A stretch of 64,000 nt of DNA, from the NCBI RefSeq assembly GCF_029714425.1, contig NZ_CP121668.1, forward strand, positions 9,321,501 through 9,385,500, written 5' to 3'. The notes under the pieces are model-generated. The model did not search any database and was not told the DNA's origin. It saw nothing but the letters and a program-made list of their open reading frames with translations. Origin of the DNA: Bradyrhizobium sp. CB2312. GTDB lineage: Bacteria > Pseudomonadota > Alphaproteobacteria > Rhizobiales > Xanthobacteraceae. Position 1 is the first letter of the stretch, and each line of letters opens with the position of its first letter. The position numbers and the translations under genes are program-made. This document shows, piece after piece, positions 25,723 to 34,410 of this stretch.

Positions 25723-26208
25723 ATGTTCTTCGATCCTGAAACCTGGGTCGCCGTCGCCTTCGTGATCTTGATGATCGTGTTCGGCTATCTCGGTGTGTTC
25801 AAGTCGGCGATGACCGCGCTCGATCATCGCGCCGCGCGCATCAAGGCCGAGCTCGACGATGCGACGCGCCTCAAGCAGGAAGCGGCCAAGGTGCTCGCCG
25901 ACTACAAGGCGCGCAGCGCCACGGCCGAGCGCGAGGCTGCCGACATCATCGCCAACGCCAAGTCCGAAGCCGAGCGCATCGCGACCGAGGCCAAGGCGAA
26001 GATGGAAGACTTCGTCGCCCGCCGCACCAAGACCGCGGAGAGCAAGATCGCGCTCGCCGAAGCCCAGGCGGTGGCCGATGTCCGCGCCGCAGCCGCGGAA
26101 GCCGCCGTGCAGGCCGCCTCGACGATCCTGTCGCAGTCGGTCAAGGGCCAGGTCGCCGACGATCTGCTCGCCAAGGGCATCAACGAGGTTCGGCAGAAGC
26201 TGAACTGA
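25723..26208 (+). CDS. atpF: F0F1 ATP synthase subunit b
   Basis: The 161-residue peripheral-stalk subunit has one N-terminal membrane helix ([19 protein letters not shown]) followed by a long coiled coil rich in Ala, Glu, Lys and Arg. It is the last gene of the operon. The F1 genes are not in this window, as is usual in Rhizobiales, where F0 and F1 are separate loci. Confidence 0.95.
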   Translation: MFFDPETWVAVAFVILMIVFGYLGVFKSAMTALDHRAARIKAELDDATRLKQEAAKVLADYKARSATAEREAADIIANAKSEAERIATEAKAKMEDFVARRTKTAESKIALAEAQAVADVRAAAAEAAVQAASTILSQSVKGQVADDLLAKGINEVRQKLN

Positions 26209-26228
26209 GGGATTTCGCCTCACCAATC

Positions 26229-26260
26229 AAAAAGCCGGCGCGATGAGCGCCGGCTTTTTT
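26229..26260 (+). terminator. Terminator of the atp F0 operon
   Basis: AAAAAGCCGGCGC and GCGCCGGCTTTTT form a 13-bp stem around GATGA and end in a T run. It starts about 20 bases after the atpF stop. Confidence 0.92.
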
Positions 26261-26308
26261 GTTTGTGCGAGTATTGTAACCGCAAACTCGATGTCATCAC
26301 CCGCGAAG

Positions 26309-27577
26309 TGTTTAGCCCGGACAGATCACTGACGGGTGTTCGGAGACATAGCTGACACATCAACATTGGCTGGATTGGTCCGATTCGGGAGGCCGTCCAT
26401 GCCTTGGAGTGAGGTGTCAGCAATGGATCAGCGCCACGAGTTCGTGCGGCTGGCTTTGCAGGAAGGCGTCAACCGGCGCGAGCTCTGCCGTCGGTTCAAC
26501 ATCAGTCCTGATGTCGGTTACAAGTGGTTGCGGCGCTGGCAGGCTGGCGATCGGGAGCTGGCCGACCGTTCCCGGTGCCCGCATGCGATGCCCAAGCGCA
26601 GCAAGGCTGCGGTCGAGGCACAGGTTCTGGCTGTGCGGGACAAGCATCCCGCCTGGGGCGCACGCAAGATCGCCCATTGCCTGAAGCGGGATGGCCAGAC
26701 GGTGCCGGTGCCGTCAACGGTGCACCGGATCCTGTGCCGGAACGGCCGGGTCACACCGAGTGAGACTGCGCCACCCAATCCGGGGCACCGCTTCGAGAAG
26801 GAAGCTCCCAATCTGCTGTGGCAGATGGACTTCAAGGGCCACCTGCCGCTCGCCAACGGGACACGGTGCCATCCGCTGACCGTCGTCGACGATCACTCGC
26901 GCTATGTCTTGTGCCTGAAGGCCTGCGCCGACGAGCAGCGTCTCACCGTGCAGGATCACCTGACGGCGACGTTCCGCTGCTATGGCCTGCCGGAGGCCTT
27001 CTACACCGATAACGGCTCACCTTGGGGCGATACGTCCGGCGTTCGTTGGACCGGACTGAAGGTGTGGCTGCTCAAGCTCGGCGTCAGGGTGGTGCACGCC
27101 AGGCCATGTCACCCGCAGGCCCGCGGCAAGAACGAACGCTTCCATCGCACCCTGAAGGCCGAGGTTTTTGCCATGCGTCGCTTCCGTACCCTCGCGGAAG
27201 TCCAGCGCGCCTTCGACGCCTGGCGACCGGTCTACAATCTGGAGCGCCCCCACCAAGGCATCGATATGCACGTCCCCGCCGATCGCTTCCGGCCGAGCGC
27301 CCGTGCCATGCCGGCGCGCATTCCGAAGGTCGAATACGACAGCACAGAGATCGTGCGCAGGGTCTCATCGACCAGACCCTATATCTCTTTCAAGGGACGA
27401 TTTTGGAAGGTTCCCCAGGCCTTCGCACGCGAACATCTCGCGATCCGCCCGCTGGACCGCGACGGCCATTACGGAATCTTCTTCGCCAGCTGGCAGGTCG
27501 CATCGATCGACTTGACCAACGACCAACCTGTCAGTGATGTGTCCGAACAGGTGTCAGCCATGTCTCCGGACTAAACA
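26309..27577 (+). mobile_element. IS481-family insertion sequence, apparently complete
   Basis: The element is 1269 bases long. Its imperfect terminal inverted repeats start TGTTTAG-C/T-CCGGA; the right end reads CCGGACTAAACA. GAAG at 26305-26308 is repeated at 27578-27581, a 4-base target duplication. Each end carries two related 20-base blocks of the type YCGGANANATNNCTGAC, 28 bases apart, that could be tandem transposase sites. The transposase gene is intact and has no stop or frameshift, so the insertion may be recent or still active. Confidence 0.88.
26399..27574 (+). CDS. IS481-family transposase
   Basis: The 391-residue DDE transposase has an N-terminal helix-turn-helix (EGVNRRELCRRFNISPDVGYKWLRRW), an HTH-like second domain (HPAWGARKIAHCL) and an rve catalytic core. 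The core acids are Asp144 (MDFKGHL), Asp204 (TDNGSPW) and Glu246 (GKNERFHRTLK). The start MPWSEVSAMDQRHEF follows GGGAGG; an ATG at 26429 (MDQRHEF) is an alternative. The stop codon lies inside the right inverted repeat. Confidence 0.95.
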   Translation: MPWSEVSAMDQRHEFVRLALQEGVNRRELCRRFNISPDVGYKWLRRWQAGDRELADRSRCPHAMPKRSKAAVEAQVLAVRDKHPAWGARKIAHCLKRDGQTVPVPSTVHRILCRNGRVTPSETAPPNPGHRFEKEAPNLLWQMDFKGHLPLANGTRCHPLTVVDDHSRYVLCLKACADEQRLTVQDHLTATFRCYGLPEAFYTDNGSPWGDTSGVRWTGLKVWLLKLGVRVVHARPCHPQARGKNERFHRTLKAEVFAMRRFRTLAEVQRAFDAWRPVYNLERPHQGIDMHVPADRFRPSARAMPARIPKVEYDSTEIVRRVSSTRPYISFKGRFWKVPQAFAREHLAIRPLDRDGHYGIFFASWQVASIDLTNDQPVSDVSEQVSAMSPD

Positions 27578-27679
27578 GAAGGCGGGTGATCCAGTATTCC
27601 GAGACGGTTGTGATTGCTCGATAGGCCGCGGCGTACTGGATGCCCCGCCTCCGCGGGGCATGACAGCCAAACTAGCCGC

Positions 27680-28339
27680 CTATTTCTTCTTCTTCGCCTT
27701 CGGCTCGGGCGACAGCGCCTGCGGATCGAAGCCGACATAGAAGATGTAGGAATCGGCGACCGCGGCCGACGGCACCGGATAGGACAGGTCCTCGGCAACG
27801 AAGGTGAACGGCACGCTGCCGCCCTCCGCCATCTCGACCGTGGTCCGGTAGGCCTTCGAGGCGATCACTTTCTCGCCGACGCCGCCCTGCACCACCGCCA
27901 CGCGCAGGGGCACCTCGACCGTCGACGGCGCGCCGGCGGGACCGGCGATGACGCGGCCCTGGATGCCGATCCGGGCCGTGATCTCGCCGCCGTTCCGGGT
28001 ACATTCGCGCGCCATCTTGGTGATCGAGGCCTGGAAGCGGACGTCGTTGCCGACGGCCGGCTTGCCGGTGGCGCCGACCCCGTAAGTGGAGGCGCCAGCG
28101 CGCACCGTGACCTGGGGGCAATCGACGTCGTCATCGGCGGCCGGCTGGCCCGGTGCGGGCGCCGGCTTGGGCTGGGCCGGCTCGTCGGACTTGCCGCCGA
28201 ACAGGCTCTTGAAGCGGTCGGTGAGTGACTGGGCCGCCACCGGCGAGACCGAGGCGAGCGCAACCGACAACGCCAGTGCGATCCCCGTCCCCCGCCGCAA
28301 CATCGTCCGCGATGACCGAAGCTCCTGCACCATCGACAC
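27680..28339 (-). CDS. Exported protein, unknown function
   Basis: Starting at GTG 28339 (GGAG five bases upstream) or ATG 28333, the roughly 219-residue protein has a signal peptide ending near VAA-QSL. A Pro/Ala-rich linker (EPAQPKPAPAPGQPA) follows, then a compact beta-rich domain with a Cys in DCPQVTVRAGAS and another in ARECTRNGGEI, possibly a disulfide. It ends with a lysine tail. The domain resembles periplasmic beta-sandwich proteins of Bradyrhizobium but no family is recognised. It is the last minus-strand gene next to the IS. Confidence 0.75.
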   Translation of the reverse strand: MSMVQELRSSRTMLRRGTGIALALSVALASVSPVAAQSLTDRFKSLFGGKSDEPAQPKPAPAPGQPAADDDVDCPQVTVRAGASTYGVGATGKPAVGNDVRFQASITKMARECTRNGGEITARIGIQGRVIAGPAGAPSTVEVPLRVAVVQGGVGEKVIASKAYRTTVEMAEGGSVPFTFVAEDLSYPVPSAAVADSYIFYVGFDPQALSPEPKAKKKK

Positions 28340-28462
28340 CCATACTCCATGACAAATACCGGCCGATCGCCGCCGGCCTTGCGCGTTATATCGTCAAAAT
28401 CGGCGAACCCAAGGCAGCAAAAGGCCGTCGCAATGCGACTTTGGCCACAGGAATGGCCGGGT

Positions 28463-29050
28463 TCAGCCCCGGAAATCCTCGTGGAGCAGGCCGAACAGCA
28501 AATGGTCCTGCCACACCCCGTTGATGCAGAGATAACGCCGCGCCAGCCCCTCGCGGGAGAAGCCGCACTTCTCCAGCACCCGGATCGACGGCGCATTGGT
28601 GGGGATGCAGGCGGCCTCGACCCGGTGCAGATTGAGCTCGCCGAACAGCGTCGGCAGCAGCACCCGCAGCGCCGCCGTCATGTAGCCGCGACGGGCATGG
28701 GGCTGGCCGACCCAATAGCCGATGGTGCCGGCCTGCACGATGCCGCGCCGGACATTGGCGAGCGTGATGCCGCCGACCATGGCGCCGTCGAGCTCGCGGA
28801 AGATCAGAAACGGGTAGGAGCGGTCCGCGGCGATGTCCTCGGAATAGCGGCGCAGGCGGCGGCGGAAGCCGGACCGGGTCAGGTCGTCAGACGGCCAGAT
28901 CGGCTCCCAGGGCGTCAGGTAATCGCGGCTGCTCTCGCGCAAATGCGCCCATTGCAGGAAATCTGACATCTGCGGCGCGCGCAGCAATAGCCCGTTGCCG
29001 CGCGGAGCGAGGGCGGCGGGTCCACTGGAAGGCAGGCGAAAGAGAGCCAT
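28463..29050 (-). CDS. GNAT family N-acetyltransferase, RimJ-like
   Basis: The 195-residue protein fits the RimJ/RimL group of GNAT acetyltransferases, which acetylate protein N-termini. Visible features are GGITLANVRRGIVQAGTIGYWVG, the acetyl-CoA loop HARRGYMTAAL and the C-terminal HRVEAACIPTNAPSIRVLEK with GFSREGLARRYL. It is 40 bases downstream of the M16 protease gene on the same strand, probably in the thrC operon. Confidence 0.92.
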   Translation of the reverse strand: MALFRLPSSGPAALAPRGNGLLLRAPQMSDFLQWAHLRESSRDYLTPWEPIWPSDDLTRSGFRRRLRRYSEDIAADRSYPFLIFRELDGAMVGGITLANVRRGIVQAGTIGYWVGQPHARRGYMTAALRVLLPTLFGELNLHRVEAACIPTNAPSIRVLEKCGFSREGLARRYLCINGVWQDHLLFGLLHEDFRG

Positions 29051-29089
29051 GGTGATGCTTCCCGAAGGCGAGGCTCCGTGGCGCGGCTC

Positions 29090-30379
29090 CTAATGCAGCC
29101 GCGCCTTGGCGCGCGCCCGCGTCAATCCTTCCGCAAAAGACACCGCCGTGTCCAGACCCCTGCCGCTGCCTAATGCGACAACTGCAGGGCGGCTGCGCGA
29201 AAGCAGCGCACGCGCCGCGTCCCGGGTCGATTCGACACTGACGGCGTCGATCCGGGCCACCAGTTCCTGCACCGTTTGCGGCCGGCCATAGGCCAGCACA
29301 TGCCGGGCCAGTTGCTCGGCGCGGGACGAGCAGCTCTCCAGCGCCATCAGGAGCCCGGCCTTCATCTGCGCCTTGGCGCGCGCGATCTCGGCCTCGGTCA
29401 GGGTCTCGACCGAATCATTCATGATGTCGACCACGACCTCCATCATCTCGGGCGCGTCGGCCGGATCGGTTCCGGTGTAGAGGCCGAAGAAGCCGGTGTC
29501 GGTATAGGGGGCGTGGAAGCTGTAGATCGAGTAGCAGAGGCCGCGCTTCTCGCGCACCTCCTGGAACAGCCGCGACGACATCCCCCCGCCGAGGATGTTG
29601 GTGAAGACCTGGAGCGAGAACAGCGACAGGTCGGTCTGGGGCACGCCTTCCAGCGCCAGCGTCAGATGCGCCTGCTCGAGCTCGCGATGCACCACCTTGG
29701 CGCCGCCCTTGCCGAACTGCGCCGACTGCGGCTTGGGACCCGGCGTCGCCTCGAAGCTCGCAAAGCGGTTCTCGACCTCGGCGACCACTTGTTTGTGATC
29801 GACCGCGCCGGCGGCCGCCACCACCATGTCGGGGCCGCGATAATGCGTCGACAGATAGCCGCGCAGCATGTCGCGGTTGAAGCTGCGCAGCGTCTTCGCG
29901 GTGCCGAGCAGCGAGCGGCCCATCGGCTGGTCGGGATAGCAGAGCTCGTTGAGGTGCTCGAACACGACGTCATCGGGCGTATCCTGCGCAGCGCCGATCT
30001 CCTGCACGATGACGTTCTTCTCGCGCTCGAGCTCGTCTGGCTCGAAGGCGGGATTGGCGAGGATGTCGGCGAGCACGTCGAGCGCCAGCGGCACGTCGGC
30101 CTTCAGCACCCGCGCGTAATAGGACGTGGTCTCGGTCGAGGTGCCGGCATTGAGGTCGCCGCCGACCGCCTCGATCTCCTCGACGATCTCGCGCGAGGAG
30201 CGCTTGGTCGTGCCCTTGAACGCCATGTGCTCCAGGAGATGCGAGATACCGTGCTCATTCGACTTCTCGTCGCGGCCGCCGACGCCCGCCCAGACGCCGA
30301 GCGCCGCAGTCTCGAGATGGGGCATCTTGTCGGTGACCACGGTCAGGCCGGAGGCAAGCTTGGAAATCTCGACGCTCAT
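29090..30379 (-). CDS. M16 family zinc protease (mitochondrial-processing-peptidase-like)
   Basis: The 429-residue protein has the inverted zinc motif HLLEH at residues 47-51 with the downstream Glu about 75 residues later, and the ERV-like second half of a single M16B unit. Bacterial members resemble mitochondrial processing peptidase and degrade or process peptides. The ATG overlaps the thrC stop (ATGA), so it is translationally coupled. The thrC-M16-GNAT order is common in Rhizobiales. Confidence 0.93.
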   Translation of the reverse strand: MSVEISKLASGLTVVTDKMPHLETAALGVWAGVGGRDEKSNEHGISHLLEHMAFKGTTKRSSREIVEEIEAVGGDLNAGTSTETTSYYARVLKADVPLALDVLADILANPAFEPDELEREKNVIVQEIGAAQDTPDDVVFEHLNELCYPDQPMGRSLLGTAKTLRSFNRDMLRGYLSTHYRGPDMVVAAAGAVDHKQVVAEVENRFASFEATPGPKPQSAQFGKGGAKVVHRELEQAHLTLALEGVPQTDLSLFSLQVFTNILGGGMSSRLFQEVREKRGLCYSIYSFHAPYTDTGFFGLYTGTDPADAPEMMEVVVDIMNDSVETLTEAEIARAKAQMKAGLLMALESCSSRAEQLARHVLAYGRPQTVQELVARIDAVSVESTRDAARALLSRSRPAVVALGSGRGLDTAVSFAEGLTRARAKARLH

Positions 30380-31794
30380 CCGGCAACTCCCTGTTTTGCG
30401 GCGCGGCTGACCGACAGCACGAACCGCTCGATCTCGGCCTGATCGTTCTTCATCACCTTCATGTGTTCGGATTTGGTCATGAGACCATCGAGCCAGGCCG
30501 GCAGTTGCGGCCGCTGGCCGCAGGCTGCCTCGACCGCATCGGGGAATTTGGCCGGATGGGCCGTGGAAAGCACGATGCTGGGCACCGTCGTGTCGGTGGT
30601 GTCGCGGTCGGCAACGGCAAGCGCCACCGCGGTGTGCGGATCGACCAGCTCGCCTGCCTCACGCCAGGCGGCGCGAATCGCAGCCGCGGTCTCGGTCTCG
30701 TCGGCACGGCCCGCGTCGAATTCCTCGCGGATGGCGGCCAGCGTCGCATCGGGCAGCACGAAGCGCCCCGACTGCTTCAGCGAGTCCATGAGGCGGCGCA
30801 CGCCGGCCGCATCGCGCTTGCCGGCCTCGAACAGCAGCCGCTCGAAATTCGAGGAGATCTGGATGTCTATCGACGGCGAGGCGGTCGCATGCACCTCGCG
30901 CACCTCGTAGATGCCGGTCTTCAGCGTGCGCGCCAGGATGTCGTTGACGTTGGCGGCGATGCAGAGGGTGCGCACGGGCAGGCCCATGCGCTTGGCGACA
31001 TAGCCGGCAAAAATGTCGCCGAAATTGCCGGTCGGCACGATGAAATCCACCGCGCGCGCCGGCGCGCCGACGGCAACGGCCGAGGTGAAGTAGTAGACCA
31101 CCTGGGCCACGATGCGCGCCCAGTTGATGGAATTGACGCCCGAAAGCGAGGTCGCATCGCGGAAGCGATGGTTGTTGAACATCCCCTTCACCAGCGCCTG
31201 GCAGTCGTCGAAATTGCCTTCGATGGCGAGCGCATGGACGTTGGCCGCGCCCGTCGTCGTCATCATCCGCTGCTGCACCTCGGAGATGCGGCCGTGCGGG
31301 AACAGCACGATGAGATCGACATTCTCGAGGCCCGCGAAGGCTTCGACCGCGGCGCCGCCGGTGTCGCCTGACGTCGCGACCACGATGGTGGTGCGCTGGC
31401 CGCGCTTGGCGAGCACATGGTCCATCAGCCGCGAGATCAGCTGCATCGCCACGTCCTTGAAGGCGAGCGTCGGACCGTGAAACAGCTCCAGCACGAACTG
31501 GTGCGGCGCCATCTGGCGCAGCGGCACCACCGCGGGATGACGGAAGGTCGCGTAGGCCTCGTTCGCCATGCGGCCGAGCTCGGCGTCCGATATCTCGCCG
31601 CCAGCGAAGGGCCGGATCACGTCGACCGCGACCTCCCAATAGGGACGGCCGAAGAAGCCGGCGATGGTCTCGGTCGAAAGCTGCGGCCAAGTGACCGGCA
31701 CATACAGGCCGCCGTCACGGGCAAGCCCGGTCAGCATCACGTCGCAGAAGCCGAGTTCGGGGGCCTCGCCCCGGGTCGAGATATAACGAGTCAA
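30376..31794 (-). CDS. thrC: Threonine synthase
   Basis: It converts O-phosphohomoserine to threonine with PLP. The start is read as TTG at 31794, because GGAGGG lies four bases upstream and the protein then begins with TRYISTRGEAPELGF, as family members do; no ATG is available nearby. The product is 472 residues, the long enterobacterial/alphaproteobacterial type. Motifs include HGPTLAFKDVAMQ with the PLP Lys near 115, VVATSGDTGGAAVEA and IVPTGNFGDIFAGY. It starts a coupled operon with the M16 protease and GNAT genes. Confidence 0.95.
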   Translation of the reverse strand: MTRYISTRGEAPELGFCDVMLTGLARDGGLYVPVTWPQLSTETIAGFFGRPYWEVAVDVIRPFAGGEISDAELGRMANEAYATFRHPAVVPLRQMAPHQFVLELFHGPTLAFKDVAMQLISRLMDHVLAKRGQRTTIVVATSGDTGGAAVEAFAGLENVDLIVLFPHGRISEVQQRMMTTTGAANVHALAIEGNFDDCQALVKGMFNNHRFRDATSLSGVNSINWARIVAQVVYYFTSAVAVGAPARAVDFIVPTGNFGDIFAGYVAKRMGLPVRTLCIAANVNDILARTLKTGIYEVREVHATASPSIDIQISSNFERLLFEAGKRDAAGVRRLMDSLKQSGRFVLPDATLAAIREEFDAGRADETETAAAIRAAWREAGELVDPHTAVALAVADRDTTDTTVPSIVLSTAHPAKFPDAVEAACGQRPQLPAWLDGLMTKSEHMKVMKNDQAEIERFVLSVSRAAKQGVAG

Positions 31795-32338
31795 ACTGCC
31801 CTCCAAAGGCCGACCGGGCCGAAGCTCGATCCGTAAGCCTTTGATTTCACGAAATACTTGTTAACAGCCAGAGGCTTTGGGCCACCATAAAGTGTTTTGC
31901 GGCATCGGGAAACCGCCTCCCGCCAGGGGTTCTGCAACGAAAAAGGGCTGCGGCGATGCCGCAGCCCTCTCTTGGAAGGTCTGTCGTTGATGTGCAGACC
32001 GGTTTGCCTTGTCCGGGTCGCCGACCCGCTAAACTATCGGCGCCAGCTTTCATTGCCTGTCATCAGATCGTCAAGAGCGAAAACCGCGCAGGCCGAAAGA
32101 TGTTCCTTGTTTTTCCCGGGATGCTTCGGGCAGCTCCCGGGCATTCGCACGCAAGTTCATTCCGGAATTACCACTTTTTCCCGAATCTATTGCCTGCCTC
32201 GGGAACAATTGACCCGGCGGCCGATTGTGTCGGCGGATGGTATCAGCCGTCATCCATGCATTGCCCGGCCGACGGCGGCGCCGATCCGTCGACCGAACCG
32301 CTGCATCCTGGAGCAGCCGGTTCGGTCGCTGACGGACC
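31795..32338. other. Intergenic region between thrC and response regulator
   Basis: Apart from the structured RNA candidate at 31940-32045, no gene is convincing here. Plus-strand frames across 31897-32441 lack ribosome-binding sites and recognisable content. Bases 32046-32130 are relatively AT-rich and hold the putative promoter. Confidence 0.45.
31940..32045 (-). ncRNA. Candidate structured small RNA or thrC leader attenuator
   Basis: On the minus strand three hairpins follow each other: CGGGTC/GACCCG (32014-32028), GGTCTG/CAGACC (31978-32000), and a 10-bp perfect stem GGGCTGCGGC/GCCGCAGCCC (31945-31967) followed by U5, a classical terminator. A TTGACG (-35-like) lies at about 32076-32071. 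The terminator is 146 bases before thrC on the same strand. It may be a free small RNA or a transcription attenuator. A minus frame starting at 32053 encodes CTSTTD over the second hairpin, which would suit threonine sensing, though the frame runs through the terminator. Confidence 0.5.
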
Positions 32339-32983
32339 TCAGCTCATCCCGATTTCCACCGCGATCCTGATCAGGTCGGAATGGTTCTTGGCCCCTAACT
32401 TCTGCTTGAGCAGGGACGTCGTGTTTGCGACGGTCTTGTAGGAGATGCCGAGTGCCTCGGCGACCTCGACGATCTTGTCGCCGCGTCCGAGCAGGCGGAG
32501 AATCTCGAGCTCCCGCGGCGTCATCTGCGAAGCCGGATTGGCCTTGATCGCGGCGCCGGAGAACGTCACGGCCTCCGCGAGCTGCGGCGAGATGAAATTG
32601 TCACCCGCGACGACCTTGCGCACGGCTTTCAGCAGAATCCTGGGATCGTCGCCCTTGGAAACATAGCCCTGTGCGCCCAGCTCGACCGCCCGCACCACGA
32701 AGGCCGGATCGTCGTTCATGCTGAACATAATGATCTTGGCGTCGGGATCGTCCTTGCGAATGCGTCGCATCAACTCAAAGCCTGAGACGTCAGGCAGGCT
32801 GATATCGATCACGGTGACGTCAGGCCGCTTGCTCACGTAGGCGCGATGCCCGGATTTGGCATCGGTCGCCTCGTCGATGCGGATCGATTGGTCGGACGCG
32901 AAAAGCGTCCGGCATCCGGACAGCACCACAGGATGGTCGTCGACGATCAGGACCTTGGTCGCCGGCTTGGCGGTATCTTGCAT
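32339..32983 (-). CDS. NarL/FixJ-family response regulator
   Basis: The 214-residue protein has a receiver (VLIVDDHPVVLSGCRTL; phospho-Asp in VTVIDISLPDVSG; Lys in GYVSKGDD) and a LuxR-type helix-turn-helix (MTPRELEILRLLGRGDKIVEVAEALGISYKTVANTTSLLKQ, in parts). The start MQDTAKPATKV is chosen over codons upstream of the receiver. It is divergent from a NarX-like kinase 65 bases away and is almost certainly its partner. The receiver sequence (IIMFSMNDDP) resembles the MxaB/MoxX subgroup linked to C1 metabolism; that link is inference. Confidence 0.92.
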   Translation of the reverse strand: MQDTAKPATKVLIVDDHPVVLSGCRTLFASDQSIRIDEATDAKSGHRAYVSKRPDVTVIDISLPDVSGFELMRRIRKDDPDAKIIMFSMNDDPAFVVRAVELGAQGYVSKGDDPRILLKAVRKVVAGDNFISPQLAEAVTFSGAAIKANPASQMTPRELEILRLLGRGDKIVEVAEALGISYKTVANTTSLLKQKLGAKNHSDLIRIAVEIGMS

Positions 32984-33048
32984 CGCGCGCTCTCTTGTTT
33001 TTCGACTCATAGACCGGCGGGAACAAATGGAAAGAGAAAATCGCCCCG

Positions 33049-34410
33049 ATGCGCGTTAGAATTGACCTAATGTGGCAACGGCTCTCGTTCAGAACCCAAT
33101 TGTTTCTTCCGCTCGGCCTGAGCTTTCTTGCCGCGCTGGCCATGGGCGGCGTGCTGCTCAAGACATTCGCGACCGGCCAGCTGGCCGACGAGAACGAGCC
33201 GGGTCGCCGCTCGACCCGGACTGTCGCTGTTGCGCTCAACAACGCCCTCGGCGCCTCGGATCATCCGCGGACGATTCTCGACGCATTCGTCCGTTCCCTG
33301 GATTCCTCCTCTGATATCCAATTCCGCCCCATAGAAGCAGGTCCCGCGCCTTCCGTGAAGGACGGTCTGCGCAATCTGCATGGCGTACCGCAATGGTTCG
33401 TGGAGCTGATCGTCATTCCGGACATGGACGCAGCCTCACCTGTCATCATCGACGGCAGGCGTGTCGGCGACATCGTCTTCGTGCCTGACCTGTCGGCCGA
33501 CCTGTTCGAGAAATGGATCGGCTTTCTGGCGCTGACGAGCCTGATCGCCATATTGACGGTGCTGACCGGCACGATCGCTTATCTGTTCGCGGAATCGGCG
33601 CTGCGCCCCCTGCAAAAGCTCGGCGCAGGCCTCACCCGAATGCGATGCGGCGATTACGCGATGCCGATCCCGGTGGCAGGGCCGCCGGAGATCCGGCAGA
33701 GCTGCGAGGAGGCCAATGCGCTGGCAACGACGCTGGCGCGACTGAGCCAGGACAATCGCGACCTGCTGCATCGCCTGGTGTCGCTCCAGGACGACGAGCG
33801 GCGCGACCTCGCCCGCGAGCTGCATGACGAGCTCGGGCCGCTGCTGTTCGGCATCCGCGCCAGCACCATCGCGCTGGCCGACGCCTCGCCACAAGCAGGA
33901 AATCTCGGCAATTCGGTGCAGGAGGTGATGCGGTCGGTCGAGGCGCTCCAGCAGACCAACCGCCGTATCCTCGACCGGCTGCGGCCGCTCTATATCGAGC
34001 AGCTGGGGCTCGAGACCACCGTGCAGACGTTGCTCCAGAACTTTCGCAGACAGGCGCCGCATATCGGCCTGACGGCCACGATCGATCCGGCGCTGAACGA
34101 GATCGACGGACCGCTGGCCCAGACCGTCTATCGGTTGATCCAGGAGGCGCTGACCAACGTCCTGCGCCATGCCAATGCCGGCAATGCCCACGTGCAGGCC
34201 ACCGTCGCGGGCGAGGCGCTCGTCATCGAGATCTCCGACGACGGCGGCGGCTTTCCGGAGAGCAACGTCTTCGGCCGGGGCCTCACCGGCATGCACGAGC
34301 GCGTGCGCGCGCTCAGCGGTTCATTGTCACTGCTGCGCGCCGATGAGCGAACCTATGTGCGCTGCCTGCTGCCGGTGAATGCGACGCAAGAAGAGCCGCC
34401 GCAGAGCTAA
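33049..34410 (+). CDS. Sensor histidine kinase, NarX/MoxY-like
   Basis: The 453-residue kinase has a first membrane helix (FLPLGLSFLAALAMGGVLL, about 17-35), a periplasmic domain of about 110 residues, a second helix (LTSLIAILTVLTGTIAYLF, about 160-180) and a HAMP-like linker. A HisKA_3 domain follows, with His in RRDLARELHDELGPLLFG near 262, then HATPase (LIQEALTNVLRHA, DDGGGFPE, GRGLTGMHERV). It should phosphorylate the divergent response regulator. The signal is unknown. The stop codon lies inside a repeat element. Confidence 0.92.
   Translation: MRVRIDLMWQRLSFRTQLFLPLGLSFLAALAMGGVLLKTFATGQLADENEPGRRSTRTVAVALNNALGASDHPRTILDAFVRSLDSSSDIQFRPIEAGPAPSVKDGLRNLHGVPQWFVELIVIPDMDAASPVIIDGRRVGDIVFVPDLSADLFEKWIGFLALTSLIAILTVLTGTIAYLFAESALRPLQKLGAGLTRMRCGDYAMPIPVAGPPEIRQSCEEANALATTLARLSQDNRDLLHRLVSLQDDERRDLARELHDELGPLLFGIRASTIALADASPQAGNLGNSVQEVMRSVEALQQTNRRILDRLRPLYIEQLGLETTVQTLLQNFRRQAPHIGLTATIDPALNEIDGPLAQTVYRLIQEALTNVLRHANAGNAHVQATVAGEALVIEISDDGGGFPESNVFGRGLTGMHERVRALSGSLSLLRADERTYVRCLLPVNATQEEPPQS

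Larger units (their letters stand above)
26292..27665. repeat. CCAGTA hairpin repeat, copy 1, split by an insertion sequence
   Basis: The left fragment (26292-26308) and right fragment (27578-27665) rejoin to give ATCACCCGC, loop GAAG, GCGGGTGAT, then CCAGTATTCCG, and finally GTACTGGATGCCCCGCC with GGGGCATGACAG. That is the same layout as 58619-58720 and 62380-62495. The IS fills the loop of the first hairpin. Confidence 0.85.

Noticed and set aside
31897..32441. Plus-strand frames of 157-161 codons between thrC and the response regulator
   Set aside because: Two overlapping frames without RBS or recognisable composition; they cross the structured RNA on the other strand.
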